Assembly (NCBI GenBank): GCA_019359675.1
Contig: JAHHGX010000002.1
Location: 36,751-100,750, forward strand
DNA length: 64,000 nucleotides
Source of the DNA: Calothrix sp. FI2-JRJ7
GTDB lineage: Bacteria; Cyanobacteriota; Cyanobacteriia; Cyanobacteriales; Nostocaceae
Direction: 5' to 3'
Part shown: positions 26,636-34,729 of the stretch, in pieces
How positions within the stretch are numbered: position 1 is the stretch's first letter
How the letters are laid out: every line of letters begins with the position of its first letter
Notes under the pieces: model-generated
What the model saw: only the letters and a program-made list of their open reading frames with translations
The model's database searches: none
Told to the model about the DNA's origin: nothing
Program-made: the position numbers and the translations under genes

Positions 26636-27834
26636 GTTTAAGTTGGATTAAGTCCGCAGAACGCATACAAAATTTACCGGCTTATCCGTTTGCCCGGTTA
26701 GATGAACTTAAGGCAAACGCACGGCAACAAGGTTTAGATTTGATTGATTTGGGAATGGGTAATCCCGATGGTAGTACACCTCAACCAGTCATTGATGCTG
26801 CGGTGAAAGCGTTGCAGAACCCTGCAAATCACGGTTATCCACCATTTGAAGGAACTGCTAGTTTTCGAGGTTGTATAACAAATTGGTACTATCGTCGCTA
26901 TGGTGTAAAGTTAGACTCCGACAGTGAAGCTTTACCTTTACTTGGTTCTAAAGAAGGTTTGGCACATTTAGCGCTAGCTTATATTAATCCAGGTGATGTT
27001 GTCTTAGTGCCTTCGCCATCGTACCCAGTACATTTTCGTGGTCCGTTAATTGCTGGGGGAGACGTTTATAGCTTAGTTCTGAAGCCAGAAAATAATTGGT
27101 TAATTGATTTAGCGGCAATTCCTGATGAGGTCGCACGTAAAGCTAAAATTCTTTATTTCAATTATCCTAGTAATCCAACTGCGGCAACTGCTCCGCGTGA
27201 ATTTTTTGAAGAAATAGTTGCTTTTGCTCGTAAGTATGAAATTCTGCTAGTGCATGATTTATGTTATGCCGAGTTGGCTTTTGATGGCTATCAACCTACG
27301 AGTTTACTAGAAATTCCCGGCGCCAAAGAAATTGGTGTAGAGTTTCACACGATGTCCAAAACCTATAATATGGCAGGTTGGCGCGTTGGCTTTGTAGTAG
27401 GTAACCGTCATGTTATTCAGGGACTGCGGACACTCAAAACAAATTTGGATTATGGTATTTTTGCGGCATTACAAGCTGCGGCAGAAACTGCCTTACAACT
27501 TCCAGATACTTACTTATATGAGGTGCAAAAACGGTATCAAACCCGTCGTGATTTCCTCATTGAAGGATTATCACAATTAGGATGGGATGTGGGTAAAACC
27601 AAAGCCACTATGTATTTGTGGATTCCTTGCCCACCTGGAATGAGTTCAACTGATTTTGCACTTGATGTATTACAAAAGACAGGTGTGGTGGTAACACCAG
27701 GTAATGCTTTTGGTAGTGGTGGTGAAGGATACGTGCGCGTCAGCTTGATTTCGGAATGTGACCGTTTGGGTGAAGTTTTGCGACGGCTTAAGCAAGCTGG
27801 TATTCGCTATAAAGCTGAAGCCTTTGCCAGTTAG
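26632..27834 (+). CDS. Class I/II PLP aminotransferase (AspC/DapL-like)
   Basis: 400 residues of fold-type I aminotransferases. Motifs: LDLIDLGMGNPDGSTPQP-type N-terminus (DLIDLGMGNPDGSTPQPVID), HGYPPFEGTASFRGCITNWY, YFNYPSNPTAATAPREFFEE (the N of NPT binds PLP), LVHDLCYAELAFDGY (D and Y for the pyridine ring), and HTMSKTYNMAGWRVGFVVGN with the Schiff-base lysine in SKT. The C-terminal arginine motif YVRVSLISECDR is present. Related to LL-diaminopimelate aminotransferase and aspartate aminotransferases, but substrate cannot be fixed from sequence. Coupled to the dehydrogenase upstream. Its TAG stop falls inside a heptamer repeat. Confidence 0.88.
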   Translation: MSLSWIKSAERIQNLPAYPFARLDELKANARQQGLDLIDLGMGNPDGSTPQPVIDAAVKALQNPANHGYPPFEGTASFRGCITNWYYRRYGVKLDSDSEALPLLGSKEGLAHLALAYINPGDVVLVPSPSYPVHFRGPLIAGGDVYSLVLKPENNWLIDLAAIPDEVARKAKILYFNYPSNPTAATAPREFFEEIVAFARKYEILLVHDLCYAELAFDGYQPTSLLEIPGAKEIGVEFHTMSKTYNMAGWRVGFVVGNRHVIQGLRTLKTNLDYGIFAALQAAAETALQLPDTYLYEVQKRYQTRRDFLIEGLSQLGWDVGKTKATMYLWIPCPPGMSSTDFALDVLQKTGVVVTPGNAFGSGGEGYVRVSLISECDRLGEVLRRLKQAGIRYKAEAFAS

Positions 27835-27890
27835 GAGTTAGGAGTTAGGAGTTAAGAATTAAAAAACTCATAACTCATAACTCATAACTT
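27830..27890. repeat. Heptamer repeat in two opposing blocks
   Basis: Three GTTAGGA units followed, after AAGAATTAAAAA, by three CTCATAA units, so the region can form an imperfect hairpin. The stop codon of the aminotransferase is the first unit. It may serve as a terminator. Confidence 0.8.
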
Positions 27891-28045
27891 GATTAAGTGA
27901 AAATACGGATGTAATTTTTCCATAATTTACCGGATACCCGATACATAAATCCTCGCTTATATATAGAGAAGAACTAAGCAAGTGTACGTTAACACTTACC
28001 CAGGCTAGTTTTTTATTCTAAATTGGTTTCATACGAGGATGTTAA

Positions 28046-29443
28046 ATGGATAGCGCAAAAGCGTATCAAAAATGCTTAAAGCGGCTGACCTGGGCAACCG
28101 AAAGCCTCAAATTGGAGATTCCGCAGTCTAAACTTGAGCATATTACTGACTTAATTGTGCAGCCGATGACGGGCCCTTGGCGGTTTTTTCACACTCCGCA
28201 ACATATTTTTGAAGTCGGTGGCAGTAAGGATCCAATTGAAATTTTGGCGGCATTATTCCATGACCTTGTTTATGTACAAGTTGACTGGAGCATTCATTTT
28301 AATGTCGGTTATTATATTTCTCCGTTTGCCAAAGAAATTAATGGGCGCCTAACAATTCGCAGTCAGTCAGATTTACCAGCTGATACAATCTTTGAAATTG
28401 TTACTTCAGTTTTTGGATTTGTTCCTGGGCAAGTTCTCAACCCTTATTCAGGACAAAACGAGTTCTTAAGCGCTTTGGTTGCAGCAAAAGTCTTAGAACC
28501 CTTTGCAGGAGCGCCGTTGTTAATGCAAATAGTAGCGTGTATAGAAGCGACTATTCCATTTCGTCCAGCATGTGAAAAAGGTTTAACAGCAAGCGAACGA
28601 CTTTTAGAACGCTTAAAATTCGCAAACGAGAAGTTCTACTTACTTGTTACGGATGCTGAATTGTGTAAAACCATAAAAAGAGGTGTGCGTGTCGCTAACC
28701 GCGATGTATCTAGTTTCGCGCATCCAAGTGCAGCAAGATTTCTAGCAAACACCTGGAACTTACTTCCCGAAACGAATCATAATCTTAGCGCTACTGGTGC
28801 TTATACGGTTGCCGACTATAGGCTGGCTATTCAAAAAATGGAAGGGTTTATGGCTTCACTCAAACCTGAAGTTATTTTTCGCTATTTTCAAGATGAACCT
28901 CGGTGCCATACTTATAACATTTTTCAATATTATGCCAAACGAAATATTGAGATTGCTCAACTATACTTAAAAGCCAAACTTGTCACCATTGCCTTGATTG
29001 AAGCGATTTCGTTTACCATAGGGTTAGACATTCCCTTAGTCATTATGATGGGGGAAGTGCCTTTGCGCGGTTTTACTTTTATGCGACTTGAACATTTCTT
29101 GCCAGAAGTTGTAAATCCCCGTGAGATAAAAAACAATATTGAACAAGAGGTGTGGAATTTACTGAAATTTGGACGCGCTAAAAGTAACTACAGCGATTTA
29201 CAACACTCTCCCATTGCTACATTTATTGTGAAAGTAATTGGATTTGATGGTATTCAAAATCAGTGTGACTTGGCAAAACAGTTCTTTCTAGGCAACATTT
29301 CCAGTGAAGAATTTATTGCGAGCTTTGAAAATGCTTTAGCAGAGAAAATTATTTACGCACTGCAAGAGTTATTTGAAAGTCGTAAAATTGCTGTTAGCCA
29401 TTGTTATAAATTTACTTCAAACCGAAAAACTCAACATCATTGA
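28046..29443 (+). CDS. Conserved cyanobacterial protein with HD-like N-terminus
   Basis: 465 residues, not firmly recognised. The first 200 residues resemble the metal-dependent HD superfamily: PWRFFHTPQHIFEVGG (H-x-x-x-H) and LAALFHDLVYVQVDW (the H-D pair), later LLMQIVACIEATIPF and LERLKFANEKFYLLVTDAEL with an aspartate that could complete the site, and RDVSSFAHPSAARFLANTWN. The second half is helical without motifs I know (YFQDEPRCHTYNIFQYYAKR). A nucleotide phosphohydrolase-type activity is possible but unproven. Start ATG has GAGGATGTTAA upstream. It stands alone. Confidence 0.65.
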   Translation: MDSAKAYQKCLKRLTWATESLKLEIPQSKLEHITDLIVQPMTGPWRFFHTPQHIFEVGGSKDPIEILAALFHDLVYVQVDWSIHFNVGYYISPFAKEINGRLTIRSQSDLPADTIFEIVTSVFGFVPGQVLNPYSGQNEFLSALVAAKVLEPFAGAPLLMQIVACIEATIPFRPACEKGLTASERLLERLKFANEKFYLLVTDAELCKTIKRGVRVANRDVSSFAHPSAARFLANTWNLLPETNHNLSATGAYTVADYRLAIQKMEGFMASLKPEVIFRYFQDEPRCHTYNIFQYYAKRNIEIAQLYLKAKLVTIALIEAISFTIGLDIPLVIMMGEVPLRGFTFMRLEHFLPEVVNPREIKNNIEQEVWNLLKFGRAKSNYSDLQHSPIATFIVKVIGFDGIQNQCDLAKQFFLGNISSEEFIASFENALAEKIIYALQELFESRKIAVSHCYKFTSNRKTQHH

Positions 29444-29450
29444 TTTTAAT

Positions 29451-29468
29451 CCCCCACACGTCAGGGGG
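29451..29468. terminator. CCCCC/GGGGG hairpin between convergent genes
   Basis: CCCCCACACGTCAGGGGG lies in the 46-base gap between the HD-like gene and the DUF2079 gene, which converge. It is a likely two-way stop, though the flanks are only AT-rich. Confidence 0.5.
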
Positions 29469-29489
29469 CTAATAAGAAAAATATCAACT

Positions 29490-31115
29490 TTATTTTTGTA
29501 ATTCTGCACGTAATTTCGCCCATTTATTTAGAACATTTGGTTGCGGTATCAATTGTTTTCGCAGCAGTATTACATCATCTTGAATATCTACAATCCCATA
29601 TTTATATTCATTAATCAATCTGTCTACTAACGAAGCAAAATTAACTAAATCAGTTCGTTCATCTTGAAAGCTTTTTTGGTAGCGTAAATCACGCCATATA
29701 TCTGCTAATATAAATTCTACATATTCAATTTGCTTCAAATCGTTTTGTATTTGGATATGAGGTAAACGCACAATTTTACGACGAGTGGCAAGATGCGGAA
29801 GTAGATAAGTTGTTGTTGAAACGCTTGAAGAAGGATTTATATTATTCATCAACGTGCGGACGTGTCCTACATGTTCCCACTGACGAGTTAATGCAGTGTA
29901 TACCCAAGGATTAAATGATTCAGGTATTAAAAAGTAAAATGCACGATTCGGACTCGATATCACAGTAATAATTAATGATAGAAATATACACCTAATCCAC
30001 CATAGCTGTACAGAAGCATTAAACTTATTTTGATTTTGTGACCACCATATAATGGCGCCATAATAAATACCTGGCATTACAGTTAAAGCATATCGAATAT
30101 TCACACCGAGAGCAAGTTTTCGCTCTTGAATTAAAAGGACTAATAAAGGAGGACTTATTGTTATCCAAGCAGTAGGCGATATTACTGGTATAAATAATAA
30201 AGGCAACCAGTGGTTGAGCATGTATCGTACCCTTCTATCAAAAGGAATGAACACACTTTTGAAAACCTCTACAGGGTGAGTTATCATCCCCCACAAAATT
30301 TGTAGCGTACTGGGACTATCATTACCAGGAGCAAATTTACCAAAAATTCCTTTTAAATATAGTCGTGAATTATCATTAGAAAATAATTCCATGACTTGAT
30401 TAGTTATCAGCGACACATAAGCAAAGCTAACCAAACACAAAGCAATTCCGACCCTAGCATGACGACGAGTATATATTAAGTAAAGCCCAAAACCAAATAG
30501 AGTGATTCCGATATCTTCGCGGATTCCTAACGTCAAAGCTACAAATAACCAAAACAATGACCATTTACGTTTTGCAAATGCCCAGAGCATACTAAATACA
30601 AACAAAGGAATTTGACAATATTCATAAAAATTTGCCAATGTTGGCCCAATGACTGTATTAGCGCTAAAGTAAGCAGCTACTATTAAGACAGCAATGTTAG
30701 TAGGCAAATAATGACGCGAAGTAGCATAAAGTACCAAACCACCCGCTGTCATTAAAGCAACCTGCAAAATAACTAAGGTGGCGCCTGTCGGGAACAAAGC
30801 GTATATTGGCAACCATAGTATAAAATCTATGACGAAGTGCTGTCCTAAATGATTATAGAAAACCTTATGTATCTGACCGTCAGCAATAACAGCACTAGAT
30901 TGACCCGATGATAACGAACCCTGGAAAAAACGTCCGTGGATAGTGTTCCAGAACAACTGGTCAAAAAGTGCTTGGTCATAAGAAGCATAGAAGCTGTAAA
31001 ACCGATGTAGTGCAAAAATTGATACTAGTACAAAAAAAATGCCAGCTAGTACACATACAAGGCGCCAGCCAGAAGTTTCATCGAGTGATAACTTCTTGAT
31101 TTTACTTATCAGCAT
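29490..31115 (-). CDS. DUF2079 polytopic membrane protein
   Basis: 541 residues with about ten or more membrane segments, matching DUF2079, a GT-C glycosyltransferase-like family. The signature near the N-terminus is FYASYDQALFDQLFWNTIHG, followed by LGQHFVIDFILWLPIYALFP; mid-protein acidic pair in GIREDIGITLFGFGLYLIYT; and a soluble C-terminal part (ATRRKIVRLPHIQIQNDL, IVDIQDDVILLRKQ) of about 130 residues. GT-C members use polyprenyl-linked sugars in the periplasm; the early acidic residue YDQ would be the catalytic base by analogy. No sugar genes adjoin it. Confidence 0.82.
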   Translation of the reverse strand: MLISKIKKLSLDETSGWRLVCVLAGIFFVLVSIFALHRFYSFYASYDQALFDQLFWNTIHGRFFQGSLSSGQSSAVIADGQIHKVFYNHLGQHFVIDFILWLPIYALFPTGATLVILQVALMTAGGLVLYATSRHYLPTNIAVLIVAAYFSANTVIGPTLANFYEYCQIPLFVFSMLWAFAKRKWSLFWLFVALTLGIREDIGITLFGFGLYLIYTRRHARVGIALCLVSFAYVSLITNQVMELFSNDNSRLYLKGIFGKFAPGNDSPSTLQILWGMITHPVEVFKSVFIPFDRRVRYMLNHWLPLLFIPVISPTAWITISPPLLVLLIQERKLALGVNIRYALTVMPGIYYGAIIWWSQNQNKFNASVQLWWIRCIFLSLIITVISSPNRAFYFLIPESFNPWVYTALTRQWEHVGHVRTLMNNINPSSSVSTTTYLLPHLATRRKIVRLPHIQIQNDLKQIEYVEFILADIWRDLRYQKSFQDERTDLVNFASLVDRLINEYKYGIVDIQDDVILLRKQLIPQPNVLNKWAKLRAELQK

Positions 31116-31223
31116 GTTACAGTTTACAACCTGTATCTTTAAATGCCTACATAAATAACATATCGAGAAGCGAAAAACAAGATTTTAACAACCAATCATA
31201 AATATGCGAAGAATCAATATTAT

Positions 31224-31251
31224 GTAGAGACGTTACATGTTACGTCTCTAC
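31224..31251. repeat. 28-bp palindrome GTAGAGACG...CGTCTCTAC, copy B
   Basis: Centre TTACATGTTA, one mismatch from a perfect palindrome. Located between the divergent DUF2079 and acyltransferase genes. Confidence 0.9.
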
Positions 31252-31394
31252 ATTTTTTACATTAATTAAACAGTGGCGAAGTATATTTATTTACTTTAAA
31301 ATAAAGAATATATAAATTAACTCTATAGAAAGAGGCTTAAATCAAGCTCAGAAAGTTAAAATCAACGGCATTTAGTAAAATTTGTTATAAAATC

Positions 31395-32465
31395 GTGATA
31401 AATCAAAAATCGCAAAGTTATATTAGTGTCATAAACCCTCAGTTACAAGCGTTTTCAAATGAGGGTGATAAAAATAGCTATAAATATAGCTGGTTTGACT
31501 GGTTTTGCTTATGGTATCCCCCAGGATGGCTGGTTTTATTCAATCGTCACTGGCAACATTACCATTCTGACCCTGATGGTTGGAAATGGTATGAGTATGG
31601 ATTGTTTCTTATTCCTGGTGGATTTTACTTAGCTTTATTAATACGTTGGTTACGTTTAGGTTGTCGCTCACGCCGTAACGAACAAACTGAGTTTAATCAT
31701 AATTATCAACAGGCATTTCGTCAGGAAATATTGACACCAATTATTAAGAAATATTTCCGTGCTGAGTTAAAGCAAATTGACAATTTACCAGCAGCAGAAC
31801 CTCTAATAGTAGTTATGAACCATGCCGGAATGTGCTTCCCTTGGGATTTTATAACTCTTGGATATTTACTCAGCGAAAAACGTAATTGGACAATAAAACC
31901 ACTTGCTGGAGTAGCATTATTTGAACATCCTTGGATAGTCTGGTGGTTGCCTGTGGGATGGTCAAACGTTTTGGGTGGTATACGTGCCGAATTTAAAGCG
32001 TTTGAAAGTGCTGTTAAAGAACGTCAAGTAATTCTTTATGCTCCTGAAGGATTGCGTGGACCGCAAAAAGGTTGGCAAAAACGCTATCAGCTACAAAACT
32101 TTGATATTAGCTTTGAGCAATTAAGTCAGCGCTATCAGGTTGCTGTTCTGCCAGTAATTTGTGTTGGCAGCGAGAATTTGCATCCTTTCGCTATCAATAT
32201 CAAAAAAATTCAAAGACTATTCAAACTACCATTTCTGCCAATTTCTCCATTAATACTATTACTTGCTATTTTTCCTTCGATGGGTGTTTGGGCTATGCGC
32301 GCGCGGTTACGTTATTACATTCAAAGTCTTGAAGAAATTGGGATGGAAAAAGTTGATGATAACCGTACAGAGGCTTATCAAAGAGCGCAAGCATTAAAGG
32401 AAAAAATGCAGAAATCTATAGATATAAAACGGGCAGGGATGCCCGTTCCACAAGAGCATTTGTAA
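31395..32465 (+). CDS. Lysophospholipid acyltransferase family protein
   Basis: 356 residues from a GTG start (MINQKSQSYISVI). A hydrophobic segment lies near 70-90 (YGLFLIPGGFYLALLIRWL). The acyltransferase block I is VVMNHAGMCFPWDFITLG, a variant of NHx4D with one extra residue, and block III is LYAPEGLRGPQKGW, like the EGTR motif; IKPLAGVALFEHPWIVWWL lies between. This suggests a PlsC/LPLAT-type enzyme that acylates a lipid or glycan at the membrane. The last residues (RAGMPVPQEHL) are encoded by a dispersed repeat at 32429-32455, so the natural end was probably upstream. Confidence 0.8.
   Translation: MINQKSQSYISVINPQLQAFSNEGDKNSYKYSWFDWFCLWYPPGWLVLFNRHWQHYHSDPDGWKWYEYGLFLIPGGFYLALLIRWLRLGCRSRRNEQTEFNHNYQQAFRQEILTPIIKKYFRAELKQIDNLPAAEPLIVVMNHAGMCFPWDFITLGYLLSEKRNWTIKPLAGVALFEHPWIVWWLPVGWSNVLGGIRAEFKAFESAVKERQVILYAPEGLRGPQKGWQKRYQLQNFDISFEQLSQRYQVAVLPVICVGSENLHPFAINIKKIQRLFKLPFLPISPLILLLAIFPSMGVWAMRARLRYYIQSLEEIGMEKVDDNRTEAYQRAQALKEKMQKSIDIKRAGMPVPQEHL
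32429..32457 (+). repeat. GGGCAxGGATGCCC repeat, copy 1 (in coding end)
   Basis: ACGGGCAGGGATGCCCGT followed by TCCACAAGAGC. It encodes the last residues of the acyltransferase (GMPVPQE). Four related copies: 33928, 34663, 55052, 63143. Confidence 0.85.
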
Positions 32466-32486
32466 GGTAGCCTGAAGCCCACCCTA

Positions 32487-33170
32487 CTAATTGCCAAAAC
32501 GATAACCTTTACCATAAACGGTATGAATTAATTGTGTTTCTCCTGTAGACTCGATTTTGCGACGTAGTAAGCGAATTAATGCTGCAATTACATTACTACT
32601 TGGTTGCTCCGTATCGTTCCATAAATTTTCCAGAATTTGTGCATGTGTAAGTAACTGCCCTGAATTTTCCATAAAATATTGTAATAACTGACTTTCTTTC
32701 TCTGATAGTTCAATTACTCTACCAGTACGGTAAGCAACTTGATTTTCGATATCTAATTCTAAATCAGCTTTAACTAAACGCAGGGTAGGCGCCTCTTGCA
32801 CTTGTGTAGTTGATGAACGTCGCAGCAGTGCCCGTACTCGTGCAAGTAACTCCCGCAGTTCAAAGGGTTTGACTAAATAATCATCGGCGCCTGCATCTAA
32901 ACCTTTAACTCGGTCATCAAGCGTATCTTTTGCTGTGAGAAATAGTACAGGCGTTGTTTTAGCTTGGCGCCGGAGTTCTTGACAAATTTCTAGCCCGCTT
33001 TTTCCAGGTAACATCCAATCTAAAATCAACAAGTTATAATCGCCACTCAGTGCTAACTCACTGCCATGTAATCCATCGTAGGCAGCATCAACGTTATACC
33101 CTTCGCGCGTCAGTAATCGACTTAAAGGGTCTGTAAGCTCTACTTCGTCATCAACCAAAAGGATTTTCAT
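32487..33170 (-). CDS. OmpR/PhoB family response regulator (RppA-like)
   Basis: 227 residues. Receiver domain 1-120: MKILLVDDEVELTDPLSRLL (acidic pair), phospho-acceptor D in LLILDWMLPGKSGLEICQEL, T in VLFLTAKDTLDDRVKGLDAG and K in DDYLVKPFELRELLARVRAL. Winged-helix DNA-binding domain from about 130 (VIELSEKESQLLQYFMENSG; SSNVIAALIRLLRRKIES; IHTVYGKGYRFGN). Closest in style to the cyanobacterial RppA/NrsR/ManR regulators. No histidine kinase gene is adjacent, so it looks like an orphan here. Divergent from hisG with a 35-base gap, so their promoters must overlap. Confidence 0.9.
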   Translation of the reverse strand: MKILLVDDEVELTDPLSRLLTREGYNVDAAYDGLHGSELALSGDYNLLILDWMLPGKSGLEICQELRRQAKTTPVLFLTAKDTLDDRVKGLDAGADDYLVKPFELRELLARVRALLRRSSTTQVQEAPTLRLVKADLELDIENQVAYRTGRVIELSEKESQLLQYFMENSGQLLTHAQILENLWNDTEQPSSNVIAALIRLLRRKIESTGETQLIHTVYGKGYRFGN

Positions 33171-33205
33171 AATATTATATTTCTGTGAACCTGCCCCTAC
33201 TTCGT

Positions 33206-33853
33206 ATGATTACTGTTGCATTGCCCAAAGGTGGACTTTTAAAAGATAGCATTCGCTTATTGCAAGATATTGGACTAGATTTTAGTGCTTTTTTAGACTC
33301 AGGAACTCGTCAATTACAACTGCCCGATGCAAGTGGAAAAGCTAAAGGGCTATTAGTTAGGGCACAAGACGTTCCAGTATATGTAGAATATGGGCAAGCA
33401 CATCTAGGTATAGTTGGATACGATGTATTACGTGAGAAAAAACCAAGTGTAGCTCACCTAGTAGATTTAAAATTTGGTTACTGTCGATTATCGGTAGCAG
33501 TAAAAGAATCAAGTTCTTATCGTTCAGCATTAGATTTGCCAGCAAACGGTAGAGTTGCATCAAAATACGTCAACTGCGCGCGTGAATACTTCCAAAGTCT
33601 AGATTTACCAGTAGAAATCATCCCCTTATCAGGTTCAGTAGAACTAGGACCCATAACAGGAATCTCCGAAGCCATCGTAGATATAGTATCAACCGGAAGA
33701 ACCCTACACGAAAACGGTTTAATAGAAATCGAGAGACTGTACGAAAGTACCGCCCGTTTAATAGCCCACCCATTAAGTTACCGTTTAAACGTAGGTAGCA
33801 TGGACGAATTAATCAGCAAAGCCCGCCACGCCATTACCGTAGGGGCGGGTTAA
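33206..33853 (+). CDS. hisG: ATP phosphoribosyltransferase, short form (HisG)
   Basis: First enzyme of histidine biosynthesis: ATP plus PRPP to phosphoribosyl-ATP. About 215 residues, the short form that needs HisZ as regulatory subunit (no hisZ is in the window). Motifs: [40 protein letters not shown], and the PRPP-binding [20 protein letters not shown]. The frame is open from a GTG at 33185, but the ATG at 33206 gives the standard MxTVALPKG start. The last residues (ITVGAG) read through GTAGGGGCGGGTT, one arm of an inverted repeat whose other arm is at about 33884-33895. Confidence 0.93.
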   Translation: MITVALPKGGLLKDSIRLLQDIGLDFSAFLDSGTRQLQLPDASGKAKGLLVRAQDVPVYVEYGQAHLGIVGYDVLREKKPSVAHLVDLKFGYCRLSVAVKESSSYRSALDLPANGRVASKYVNCAREYFQSLDLPVEIIPLSGSVELGPITGISEAIVDIVSTGRTLHENGLIEIERLYESTARLIAHPLSYRLNVGSMDELISKARHAITVGAG

Positions 33854-33896
33854 CCCATATCCTTCAAAACAAACGCAAATCTTGTAAACCCGCCCC
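33841..33896. repeat. GGGGCGGGTT/AACCCGCCCC inverted repeat
   Basis: GGGGCGGGTTAACCC at the hisG stop codon pairs with AAACCCGCCCCCC about 40 bases on. It may terminate hisG transcription; it also supplies its last codons. Confidence 0.65.
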
Positions 33897-33927
33897 CCAT
33901 CCCAGGCGCCATTACACAAAATACACA

Positions 33928-33956
33928 GGGCGCGCAAGGATGCCCACCCCACAAGA
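33928..33956 (+). repeat. GGGCAxGGATGCCC repeat, copy 2 (in coding start)
   Basis: GGGCGCGCAAGGATGCCCAC followed by CCCACAAGAA. The ATG inside it is the first possible start of the methyltransferase (MPTPQEPM). Confidence 0.75.
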
Positions 33957-34662
33957 ACCCATGCAAAAACCAACAATTGATTTCGACAACAACCCAACAG
34001 TACCAACCAGCGAATACGATGAAATCGCGCGCATTGTCCTACCTGGTTACGAACCGATGCATACAATGGCACTATCAATATTAAAATCGCACCTACCCAA
34101 AACCGCAAACCTACTAATAGTAGGCGCCGGAACCGGAATGGAATTGATACATTACAGCCAAAGCAACCCAAAATGGTCATTTCTAGGTATTGATCCTAGT
34201 GCCAACATGCTAGAAATAGCACGCACGAAAATCGAGCAGCATAATTTATCAGAACGTATCACATTACAACAAACCTACACACACGAATTAGCACTAGCTC
34301 CGTTATACGACGCAGCAACATCGATTTTGGTAATGCATTTTATACCCGATGATGGTAAATTAGCCTTTTTACAGAGTATTGCTCAACGCTTAAAACAGGG
34401 GGCGCCTTTTATACTAGTTGATATATTTGCTAAAAAAGGCGCAGCCGAATTTGAGCAAATAATTACTTATATACAATCATACTGGGAAGAAATAGGAAGA
34501 CCCGAAGCTAACAGAAAAGAAATGCTTGCAACTTTTGAAAAAGGTATTTATCCAGTAGAAGAAGCGCGTGTTTATGAATTGTTACAGCAAGCTGGTTTTA
34601 CAAATGTCATAAAATTTTATACAGGACTTTGGGTAGGTGGTTGGGTCGCATCAACAGGTTGA
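33940..34662 (+). CDS. Class I SAM-dependent methyltransferase
   Basis: 240 residues. SAM-binding motif I is LLIVGAGTGMELIHYSQSNP, the acidic residue follows in FLGIDPSANMLEIARTKI, and motif II/post-II fits ATSILVMHFIPDDGKLAFLQ and GAPFILVDIFAKKGAAEFEQ. Small-molecule methyltransferase of the UbiE/Tam type; substrate unknown. The first ATG (33940) lies inside a dispersed repeat; the next ATG at 33961 (MQKPTIDFDNN) is equally plausible and would leave the repeat untranslated. A further repeat copy begins right at the stop codon, so the gene is bracketed by repeats of one family. Confidence 0.85.
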   Translation: MPTPQEPMQKPTIDFDNNPTVPTSEYDEIARIVLPGYEPMHTMALSILKSHLPKTANLLIVGAGTGMELIHYSQSNPKWSFLGIDPSANMLEIARTKIEQHNLSERITLQQTYTHELALAPLYDAATSILVMHFIPDDGKLAFLQSIAQRLKQGAPFILVDIFAKKGAAEFEQIITYIQSYWEEIGRPEANRKEMLATFEKGIYPVEEARVYELLQQAGFTNVIKFYTGLWVGGWVASTG

Positions 34663-34725
34663 ACGGGCAAGGATGCCCATTCCACAAGAATATTCATTCC
34701 ACAAGAATGTCCATTCTACAAGAAA
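34663..34725 (+). repeat. GGGCAxGGATGCCC repeat, copy 3, with tandem tail
   Basis: ACGGGCAAGGATGCCCAT then three ATTC(C/T)ACAAGAA(T) units in tandem. It fills the gap between the convergent methyltransferase and mannosidase genes. Confidence 0.85.
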
Positions 34726-34729
34726 GATT

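Noticed and set aside
32487..33170. Two-component operon with a histidine kinase
   Set aside because: No kinase gene adjoins the response regulator; the kinase remnant at 63 kb is far away and lacks its phospho-acceptor region.
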